A stretch of DNA of 64,000 nt from Streptomyces seoulensis (GTDB taxonomy: Bacteria > Actinomycetota > Actinomycetes > Streptomycetales > Streptomycetaceae): NCBI GenBank assembly GCA_013364255.1, contig CP054936.1, positions 1,674,001 through 1,738,000 of the forward strand, written 5' to 3'. The notes beneath the pieces are model-generated. The model saw nothing but the letters and a program-made list of their open reading frames with translations, was not told the DNA's origin and did no database searches. Both the position numbers and the translations under genes were made by a program. Shown piece after piece: positions 24,704 to 31,387 of the stretch (the stretch's first letter is position 1; each line of letters begins with the position of its first letter).

Positions 24704-26224
24704 TTGCCCTCTTCCGCGTCCCCGTCCCGTTTCTCGCCCGCCGGGCTGCCGCACGGCCCCGGCCGGCCCCGGCCCCCCTGGCTGTCGCCGGCCGTGTTCC
24801 GCACCGAGGCCCTCGCGGGCCTGGTGGTCGGTCTCGCCCTCATCCCGGAGGCCATCTCCTTCTCGGTCATCGCCGGCGTCGACCCGAAGGTCGGGCTGTT
24901 CGCCGCCTGCACCATGGCCATGGTCATCGCGTTCGTCGGCGGCCGTCCCGCGATGATCTCCGCCGCGACCGGCGCCGTGGCCCTGGTCGTCGCGCCGGTC
25001 GTCCGTCAGCACGGGCTGGGCTACCTGATCGCCACCGTCATCCTCGCCGGCGTCTTCCAGATCGTGCTCGGCGTACTGGGCGTGGCCAAGCTGATGCGGT
25101 TCGTTCCGCGCGGCGTGATGGTCGGCTTCGTCAACGCCCTGGGCATCCTGCTGTTCACCGCCCAGATCCCCAACCTGCGCGACGTGCCGTGGCCGGTCTA
25201 CCCGCTCGTCGTGGGCGGACTCGCGCTGATGCTGCTGTTCCCGAAGCTGACCAAGGCGGTGCCCGCGCCGCTGGTGGCCATCGTGATCCTCACCTCGATC
25301 ACCGTCGCCGCCGGGATCGCCGTGCCGACCGTGGGCGACAAGGGCACGCTGCCGTCCTCGCTGCCGGTGCCCGGCATCCCGGACGTTCCGCTCACCGTCC
25401 ACACCCTCACCGTCATCGCGCCCTACGCCTTCGCGATGGCCCTCGTGGGGATCATGGAGTCGATGATGACCGCCAAGCTGGTCGACGACCTCACCGACAC
25501 CCCGTCCGACAAGACCCGAGAAGCGGTCGGTCAGGGCATCGCCAACATCGTCACCGGAATCTTCGGCGGCATGGGCGGCTGCGGCATGATCGGCCAGACC
25601 ATGATCAACGTGAAGAGCGGGGCGCGCACGCGCCTGTCGACCTTCCTGGCCGGGTTCTTCCTGCTCGTCCTGTGCATCGTCCTCGGCCCCGTCGTCTCCC
25701 GCATCCCCATGGCCGCCCTGGTCGCCGTCATGGTCCTGGTGTCCGTGGGCACCTTCGACTGGCACTCGATCAAGCCCGCCACGGTCACACGCATGCCGGT
25801 CGGCGAGACCGGCGTCATGGTCGTCACCGTCATCGTCGTCGTCGCCACCGGCAACCTGTCCATCGGCGTCGTCGTCGGCTCCCTGACCGCCATGGCTGTC
25901 TTCGCCCGCCGCGTCGCCCGCCTCACCGCCGTCACCTCGGTCACCGACCCCGACGGCGCCCAGGTCGTCTACGCCGTCACCGGCCAGCTCTTCTTCGCCT
26001 CCGCCAACGACCTCGTCACCCGGTTCGACTACGCGAACGACCCCGACAAGGTCGTCATCGACCTCACCGGCACCCACGTCTGGGACGCCTCCTCCGTCGC
26101 CGCCCTCGACGCGATCGAGACCAGGTACGCCCAACGCGGCAAGACGGTTGAGATCATCGGCCTGAACGATGCGAGCGCCCGCCTCCACGACAGGCTCACC
26201 GGCGAACTCGCCGGCAGCCACTGA
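24704..26224 (+). CDS. SulP-family anion transporter with STAS domain
   Basis: A 506-residue membrane protein with about 11-12 helices followed by a C-terminal STAS domain (about 410-500; KVVIDLTGTHVWDASSVAALDAIE, with the usual D-x-S site). SulP proteins carry sulfate, bicarbonate or other anions, usually with H+ or Na+. The motif region VGLALIPEAISFSVIAGVDP is characteristic of the first helices. The TTG start at 24704 lacks a strong ribosome-binding site; a GTG near 24795 is an alternative. It is divergent from the MerR gene and may be its target. Substrate is not predictable from these motifs. Confidence 0.9.
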   Translation: MPSSASPSRFSPAGLPHGPGRPRPPWLSPAVFRTEALAGLVVGLALIPEAISFSVIAGVDPKVGLFAACTMAMVIAFVGGRPAMISAATGAVALVVAPVVRQHGLGYLIATVILAGVFQIVLGVLGVAKLMRFVPRGVMVGFVNALGILLFTAQIPNLRDVPWPVYPLVVGGLALMLLFPKLTKAVPAPLVAIVILTSITVAAGIAVPTVGDKGTLPSSLPVPGIPDVPLTVHTLTVIAPYAFAMALVGIMESMMTAKLVDDLTDTPSDKTREAVGQGIANIVTGIFGGMGGCGMIGQTMINVKSGARTRLSTFLAGFFLLVLCIVLGPVVSRIPMAALVAVMVLVSVGTFDWHSIKPATVTRMPVGETGVMVVTVIVVVATGNLSIGVVVGSLTAMAVFARRVARLTAVTSVTDPDGAQVVYAVTGQLFFASANDLVTRFDYANDPDKVVIDLTGTHVWDASSVAALDAIETRYAQRGKTVEIIGLNDASARLHDRLTGELAGSH

Positions 26225-26246
26225 CCCCGGCGACGCTCAGGCCCGC

Positions 26247-26933
26247 TCAGAGGCGGCCGTGCTCGCTGATACGGCGGGCGACTTCACGGAGTTTCACGTT
26301 GTTGTCCTGGGAGTAGCGGCGCAGCACGTCGAAGGCCTGTTCCTCGGTGAGCCCGCGGCTGCCCATGAGGATGCCCATGGCCTCGCCGACGAGGTGGCGC
26401 GTGGCGACGGCCTGCTCCATCTGGGCGTGGGTGCGCGCACTGGACAGAGCGACCGCGGCGTGCGAGGCCAGCAGCCAGCCGGCCGTCTCACTGACCTCGG
26501 TGAAGGCGCCGGGCCTGCGGGAGTACAGGTCCAACGCCCCGAGCTCCTCCTCATCGGTGTAGAGCAGGAACCCCATCATGCTGCCGATGCCCAACGCGTG
26601 CGCCTCAGGGGCGAAGGCCGGCCACCGCGGCTGCTCCTGCCGGAAGTCCTCGATGCGGTAAACCCGTTCACCCGTCCGGGTGCGGGCCGCGTCGAAACAC
26701 GGGCCTTCCCCCAGCCGCTCCTGCAAACGGTCGCTGTCGACGACCAGCCGGCCGGTGGGGGCCAGCGAGTCCACCTTCCGGCCACTGAGGATCAGGATCC
26801 CGGCTTCGTCACAGCCCTCCACCAGTTCGGTGGCCGCACCGCTGATCGCCGCCAGCGTCGCCTCCACGGACTCCTTCGCCAGCAGCTCCCGCGCCAACGA
26901 GGCCATCTGCCGCGCGAACTCACGCCACTCCAT
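26247..26933 (-). CDS. GAF-ANTAR RNA-binding antiterminator
   Basis: A 228-residue protein with a GAF sensor domain (about 15-150) and a C-terminal ANTAR domain (about 165-228; EQAVATRHLVGEAMGILMGS, then LTEEQAFDVLRRYSQDNNVKLREVARRI). ANTAR domains bind paired RNA hairpins and allow transcription past terminators. The GAF domain probably senses a small molecule or redox state. GGAGGG precedes the ATG. It begins 19 bp after the DUF4331 stop on the same strand, so the two are likely cotranscribed; the target RNAs are unknown. Confidence 0.88.
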   Translation of the reverse strand: MEWREFARQMASLARELLAKESVEATLAAISGAATELVEGCDEAGILILSGRKVDSLAPTGRLVVDSDRLQERLGEGPCFDAARTRTGERVYRIEDFRQEQPRWPAFAPEAHALGIGSMMGFLLYTDEEELGALDLYSRRPGAFTEVSETAGWLLASHAAVALSSARTHAQMEQAVATRHLVGEAMGILMGSRGLTEEQAFDVLRRYSQDNNVKLREVARRISEHGRL

Positions 26934-26952
26934 ACCGCCCTCCGCAGGCCGG

Positions 26953-27912
26953 TCAGGCTGCCGGGTGGGGGTGCCCGAGGTAGGGGAAGCGCGGCAGCAG
27001 GTCGGTGTGGGGGCCGATGTGGTCGGTGGTGATCCTTCCGCCGGAGACCATGGCGAGGCGGGCGGAGGTGACGTCGTCGGTGAGCGTACGGCCGTTGGGG
27101 TACGCGGCCGGCCGGGTGCGGTCGTAGCGCAGCACGTCCGGCAGGACCGTGCGCAGCGCCTCCTCGGCCCGCTCCGCGCTGTAGCCGCCGGTGTGGGCGA
27201 GGACGGCGCTCCACGGCCGCGCGTAGGTGTCCCAGTCGTCGGCGGGCTCGCCCTCGTTGTAGCCGTCCTTGGCGTCCTCGGCGTTGAAGTAAGCGGTCAG
27301 GGAGGGATGGGCCCCGCGGTCGACGGACACGAGCCGGCCGTTCTCCCGGAGGCTGACGCGTGCCCACACGCCGACCGGTCCGTCGCCCAACTCCTCGTCG
27401 GGAACCTCCAGCACGATCCCGAAGACGTTCTTGTCGCTCCCGAAGTCGTTGCCGGTCCACTGGAAGTCGTTGCCGATGCCCTCCAGATCGGCGAAGAAGG
27501 GGTCGCTGCGCAGACCGGCGAAGAAGCGGAGGCCGCCGCTCGCCGCGACGGCGGGCTCCGCGGTGAAGGCCGCCTCGACGTCGGAGAGGACGACCTCGCC
27601 GCCCGGCGCGTGGTCCCGGGCGCCGGCACCGGCCGCGCGGTGCACCGAGACGGTCTGCCGGCCGTCCGAGGGCGGCGAGAACACGAAGCTGTACGCGAGG
27701 TCGGCGACGTCGTCCCCGTCGGTGTCGACGTTGAGACGGTAGACGGCGTCCGGGTGGAACGCCTCGCCCTGGGAAGGCGCGAACGGATTCACGTTCATGA
27801 TCAGAACGGTGCGCCCGCTCTCGGCCGCGGGGAAGACGAACACGTCCGTCAGGTCCAGACGGGCGTCGCCCTTCGGGGAGCGAAGGTGCGGCCCGCTGAG
27901 GTGATGCGACAT
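26953..27912 (-). CDS. DUF4331 family protein
   Basis: A 319-residue protein starting MSHHLSGPHLRSPKGDARLDLTDVFVF, the hallmark of DUF4331. Later family blocks are present (NPFAPSQGEAFHPDAVYRLNVDTDGD, then WTGNDFGSDKNVFGIVLEVP). No signal peptide is visible, so this copy is probably cytoplasmic. The family has no established function. ATG at 27912 has AAGGGG. It is the first gene of a pair with the GAF-ANTAR protein and is divergent from a cyclophilin gene. Confidence 0.85.
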   Translation of the reverse strand: MSHHLSGPHLRSPKGDARLDLTDVFVFPAAESGRTVLIMNVNPFAPSQGEAFHPDAVYRLNVDTDGDDVADLAYSFVFSPPSDGRQTVSVHRAAGAGARDHAPGGEVVLSDVEAAFTAEPAVAASGGLRFFAGLRSDPFFADLEGIGNDFQWTGNDFGSDKNVFGIVLEVPDEELGDGPVGVWARVSLRENGRLVSVDRGAHPSLTAYFNAEDAKDGYNEGEPADDWDTYARPWSAVLAHTGGYSAERAEEALRTVLPDVLRYDRTRPAAYPNGRTLTDDVTSARLAMVSGGRITTDHIGPHTDLLPRFPYLGHPHPAA

Positions 27913-28251
27913 GGTGACCCCTTGGTGAGTGTCCGGTCCCGGCTCCGCCTGATCGAACAGCCTCAGCACACCACAGCCGTGCCGGCGCCGCATCCGAGCG
28001 GCCGCTCGGCAGCGAGGACCGCGCCACGGCGGTCGGCGCCGGCCGGCCCGGACCCGGCCCGGACCCGGCCCGGCCGATCACGGCACGAGGCGACCGGTGG
28101 GCGGCTCCCACCACGGACGTCCGCGCCTGACGCCCGCGGTCCGCGGGTCCCGCGCACTCGTGCGGGTGAGTCGGCGCCGTCATTGCCCCGCGGGTGTTCA
28201 CCTCGCCGTGAGACTGGCCGGGCCCAGCAGCCCGCGCACCGGAGGATCGAC
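27913..28251. other. 339-bp intergenic region with a short GC tandem repeat
   Basis: I see no gene in this divergent gap. At 28045-28075 the 11-mer GGCCCGGACCC occurs twice in tandem and is followed by a partial third copy. Ribosome-binding sites for the flanking genes lie at both ends. Confidence 0.5.
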
Positions 28252-28776
28252 ATGGCGGAAGAGTTGTACGCGACGCTGAAGACGAACAAGGGCGACATCG
28301 AGGTCCGGCTGCTGCCGGACCACGCCCCCAAGACGGTCAAGAACTTCGTGGAACTCGCCCAGGGCGAACGGCAGTGGATCGACCCGAACACCGGTCAGCC
28401 GAGCAAGGCGCCGCTGTACGACGGCACGGTCTTCCACCGTGTCATCCAAGGCTTCATGATCCAGGGCGGCGACCCCCTGGGCAACGGTACGGGCGGGCCC
28501 GGATACCAGTTCGCCGACGAGTTCCACCCCGACCTGGCCTTCACCAAGCCCTATCTGCTGGCCATGGCCAACGCCGGGCCCGGCACCAACGGCTCCCAGT
28601 TCTTCATCACCGTCGGACCGACCACCTGGCTCACCGGCAAGCACACCATCTTCGGCGAGGTCACCGACGCCGCCGGCCAGAGAGTCGTCGACGCCATCGC
28701 CGACGCCGAGACCGGTCGCGACGACCGCCCGCTGCAGGACGTCGTGATCGAGAAGGTCGTCATCGACGTCCGCTGA
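28252..28776 (+). CDS. cyclophilin-type peptidyl-prolyl cis-trans isomerase
   Basis: A 174-residue cytoplasmic cyclophilin that speeds proline isomerisation during folding. Core motifs are present: YDGTVFHRVIQGFMIQGGDP with the catalytic Arg of FHRV, then LLAMANAGPGTNGSQFFITV and a C-terminal HTIFGEV. ATG at 28252 follows GGAGG. The sequence resembles the housekeeping PpiA-like copy of actinomycetes. A small membrane protein gene follows 103 bp downstream. Confidence 0.95.
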   Translation: MAEELYATLKTNKGDIEVRLLPDHAPKTVKNFVELAQGERQWIDPNTGQPSKAPLYDGTVFHRVIQGFMIQGGDPLGNGTGGPGYQFADEFHPDLAFTKPYLLAMANAGPGTNGSQFFITVGPTTWLTGKHTIFGEVTDAAGQRVVDAIADAETGRDDRPLQDVVIEKVVIDVR

Positions 28777-28879
28777 CACGCGGTTCGCCGACACCCGGTT
28801 CTCGCGTCACGAACAAAGGCGTGACCGAGGAATGCGCGTCGCGATGCAGGGCAATCGGAGGGTCAGGAGGTCGATAACC

Positions 28880-29050
28880 ATGGTTCCCCTTTTGCTCGTA
28901 CTGCTTCTCGCGCTCATCCTTTTCGGCGCCGGCTTCGCCCTGAAGATCCTGTGGTGGGTGGCGATCATCGTCCTGGTGGTGTGGCTGCTCGGCTTCGTGA
29001 TGCGCTCCACGAACGCGGGCGGCGGCCGTGGCCGCTGGTACCGATGGTGA
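28880..29050 (+). CDS. small hydrophobic membrane protein
   Basis: A 56-residue protein consisting almost entirely of two membrane helices (MVPLLLVLLLALILFGAGFA and WWVAIIVLVVWLLGFVM) and a Gly/Arg/Trp tail (GGGRGRWYRW). It matches the short 'hydrophobic protein' family common in streptomycetes, similar in layout to Lmo0937-like stress membrane proteins. ATG at 28880 has CAGGAGG at ideal spacing; an upstream ATG at 28832 lacks one. The function is unknown. A very strong hairpin terminator follows directly. Confidence 0.8.
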   Translation: MVPLLLVLLLALILFGAGFALKILWWVAIIVLVVWLLGFVMRSTNAGGGRGRWYRW

Positions 29051-29070
29051 CCTGACACCGTACGCGCACA

Positions 29071-29110
29071 CCTGTGGGGCCCGGCCGAGAACACGGCCGG
29101 GCCCCACAGG
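29071..29110 (+). terminator. strong hairpin terminator
   Basis: Perfect 17-bp arms flank the 6-nt loop AGAACA. The left arm starts CCTGTGGGGC at 29071 and the right arm ends GCCCCACAGG at 29110. It lies 20 bp after the small membrane protein gene. Confidence 0.8.
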
Positions 29111-29219
29111 CGTGCCCGGCGATCCGGCGGACGGCCGGCGCCCGTACGCTCGCGCGCCTGGCCGGACGGCCGACCGGGCGGGCGGCGGCGCCGCGGGTGA
29201 TCGCCGGTAGGCTGCGGCG

Positions 29220-29753
29220 GTGCGCACGATCGAGCTGCTGTTGGACGAGGCCGCGGAGCTGGCGGTCCGGGAGGCCTGGCGGCGGCTCGCGGACGCGGGG
29301 CTGCCGAGTCAGGCGCGCCACCGCTCACCGACCAACAGCCCGCACCTCACCCTGGCCGCCTGCCCGGAGCTGACCGCGCCGATCCGCTGGGAGCTCGCCG
29401 AGGCGGCCGCCCTGCTGCCCCTGCCGGTGCGGTTCACCGGCGTGGTCCGCTTCGAGCGGCCCACCTCGGTGCTGGCCTGGGCGCTGGACCTCGATGCCGC
29501 GCTGGCCGGTCTCCACCGCCAGGTGTGGGAGGCGGTCGCCTCGGACAGTCCGCCCGAGACCCTCAACCCCTTCCACGACCCCGCGCGCTGGAGCCCGCAC
29601 ATCACCCTCGGCCGTACCCGGCGCCCTGGCGCGTTCGCCGGCCGGCGGGTCCCGGAACTGCTGCCGGCGCCGCCCCTGCCCGCTTCGCTCATCACGTTGC
29701 GCAGCTACGACACCGAGACCGGCGCCCTGGAGGTGCTGGCGCCCCGCCCCTGA
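29220..29753 (+). CDS. 2H phosphoesterase (2'-5' RNA ligase-like)
   Basis: A 177-residue protein with the two H-x-T-L type motifs of the 2H superfamily: HLTLA at His42 and HITLG at His126, which together form the active site for cyclic phosphodiesterase or RNA-ligase chemistry. The length and symmetry fit the LigT/ThpR group. GTG at 29220 is used because it is the first start before the initial beta strand RTIELLLDE. It appears monocistronic. The real substrate of most bacterial members is not known. Confidence 0.85.
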   Translation: MRTIELLLDEAAELAVREAWRRLADAGLPSQARHRSPTNSPHLTLAACPELTAPIRWELAEAAALLPLPVRFTGVVRFERPTSVLAWALDLDAALAGLHRQVWEAVASDSPPETLNPFHDPARWSPHITLGRTRRPGAFAGRRVPELLPAPPLPASLITLRSYDTETGALEVLAPRP

Positions 29754-29757
29754 GACA

Positions 29758-29880
29758 CCCATCGGTCGGCCCGGCTCCCCACCGGTCGGCCCGGCAGCCA
29801 CCGATCGGCCCGGCAGCCACCGATCGGCCCGGCACCCACCGATCGGCCCGGCACCCACCGATCGGCCCGCCGCCGACCGG
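29758..29880. repeat. 19-bp tandem repeat array, six copies
   Basis: A minisatellite starts 5 bp after the 2H gene stop. The shared string TCGGCCCGGC (changed in the last copy) recurs at 29766, 29786, 29805, 29824, 29843 and 29862, giving one 20-bp step and four 19-bp steps. Units 3-5 are nearly identical and most units contain the palindrome CCGATCGG. The rest of the 395-bp gap to 30148 shows no gene. Confidence 0.85.
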
Positions 29881-30148
29881 GCGGCGCACCGAGCGGCGGT
29901 GTGACCGGCGGGCCGGAACCGGAGACGGAAACGGCGACGCCGCGGACCCTATCGTCACCCACCGGGGCGGTCCCTCCGGTGACCGGCCGCCTTCGGCCGT
30001 CCGGGCTCGCGATCACCCGGATGACCGAGCAGCACGGATCACCGGTCGCCCCTCGTCCCAGCTCGCGGCGCTTTCGAACACCAGGCCGGGCCTGATGTGC
30101 GAGAAGGCGGGTAAGCACGGCGAAACGGCGTCAAGGAAGGGGAAGACC

Positions 30149-30595
30149 ATGCCAGTGGATCCCGAACCCGCCGGAACCCGGCCTGCGGCGGAGCAGGTCG
30201 CCGCTTCACTGATGCGGGTGTGGCAGCAGGCGCGCGAGGACGTCGCCCCCACGATCTCCGACGAGCAGGTGCGCGCCCTGCTCGCCCTGGAGAGCGAGTC
30301 GGACGAGGCCGGCGTCGCCGTGACGCTCGACGTCAGCCCGCCGGTGGCGGCCGGACTGCTCGCCTCGCTGGTGCGGCGCACGCTGGTGCGCAGGCTGCCG
30401 TCCGGCGGCTTCTCCCTCACGGGCGCCGGACGGTGCGTCCTGGAGGCGACGCGCCACCGCCGTCGCCAGCTTCTCGAACAGACCCTGGTGACGGCCGCGC
30501 CGCAGGACCGCCGGGTCCTGCGCGATCTGCTCGACCAGCTGCACGGGCACGTGACACGGCTGCCCCTGGTGCCGCGCATGCGCGCGCCGCTGTGA
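30149..30595 (+). CDS. winged-helix (MarR-like) DNA-binding protein
   Basis: A 148-residue protein with a MarR-like layout: an N-terminal helix, a helix-turn-helix (SDEAGVAVTLDVSPPVAAGLLASLVRRTLV), a short wing (RRLPSGGFSLTGAG) and a C-terminal dimerisation helix (LLEQTLVTAAPQDRRVLRDLLDQLHGHV). ATG at 30149 follows AGGAAGGGG. It ends 82 bp before the stop of a convergent phosphatase remnant. No operator or target is obvious. A ROK-like or PadR-like relation is less likely because no further domain exists. Confidence 0.7.
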   Translation: MPVDPEPAGTRPAAEQVAASLMRVWQQAREDVAPTISDEQVRALLALESESDEAGVAVTLDVSPPVAAGLLASLVRRTLVRRLPSGGFSLTGAGRCVLEATRHRRRQLLEQTLVTAAPQDRRVLRDLLDQLHGHVTRLPLVPRMRAPL

Positions 30596-30677
30596 CCGGT
30601 CCGCGCCCGTCGGCGGCCGGGGCCGGGCGGGCGGCCCCGCGGCCGGGCGGTCCGCCTCCGACCGGCGGCCGCATCGG

Positions 30678-31208
30678 TCACCCGCGGCCGAAGCAGCGTT
30701 CGAGTTCCGCGAGATCGTAGAAGGAACTGCCCTTCGAGACGGGCTCGCAGGAGGGCTTGAAGGCGGTTTCCCTCTCGTTGCAGAGCATGCGCACCAGGTA
30801 GGTGACCCGCTTCGCGGTCCCGCCCGGGGTGGGTGTGCTCGCGTACAGGTCCCACTGGATGTTCGCGGCCATGGGCGCCACCTCGGCCCCGCGCCACGGG
30901 TTGTCGCGATACGTGTACGTTCGGTCCACGGCGGCGGGCTCCGTGCTGCCGGGCAGGCCCATGAGGGCGGCGAGCGGTTCGATCTCCTCGGCGTGCGTGA
31001 AGCGGAGCACCGCGCCCTTGTCGCCGGCGCCCCTGGCCTTCGCCTCGGCCTGGGCGAAGAGGTCGTCGAGCAGGACGCCGGCCATGTCGTAGGTGACGGT
31101 GCGGCCCGCGAAGCCGGGCCCCTTGCCGTAGAACTCCCCGGCGTCGTCGGCGACGAAGCTCTTGTCGGCGCCGGCTGCGGTGCGCGTACCCGCGTCGCGA
31201 CCGGGCAC
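30678..31208 (-). pseudogene. histidine acid phosphatase (MINPP/phytase-like), C-terminal remnant
   Basis: Only about 170 residues remain, whereas family members are usually 400-500. The fragment holds the second half of the active site: FTHAEEIEPLAALMGLPGS, the H-A-E motif in place of H-D, with the downstream strand and two cysteines (MLCNERE, SCEPVSKG, RCFG). The N-terminal R-H-G-x-R motif, which carries the phosphorylated His, is absent. The homologous part appears to begin just before SFVADDAGEFYGKGPGF, and the next genes upstream are read the other way. This suggests a deletion or rearrangement at about 31180-31210 removed the front. The fragment should be inactive alone. Confidence 0.75.
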
Positions 31209-31387
31209 ACCGGACGGCCGTGCCCGCCGGTGACGCCGCCGTCCGCGCCGTCCGCGACGGCCACGTCACCGCTCCTGCTCCGCGCGCCCCGACATTCACA
31301 GGGCTCCCGGGGTGCAGCGGCGCTCCGGTCCGGGTATCCCCAACGAATTCGATGGTCGAGCGGGCCGATGCGACGGGGGCGGAGCAC

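Noticed and set aside
24362..26221. 619-codon minus-strand frame opposite the SulP gene
   Set aside because: Repetitive Asp/Gly/His sequence, mirror of the membrane-protein codons; no family features.
28045..28075. GGCCCGGACCC tandem repeats as a CRISPR or origin element
   Set aside because: Only two full copies without spacers; too short for a CRISPR array, and no DnaA boxes are seen.
29758..29880. 19-bp repeat as a CRISPR array
   Set aside because: Units are contiguous with no unique spacers and no cas genes nearby.
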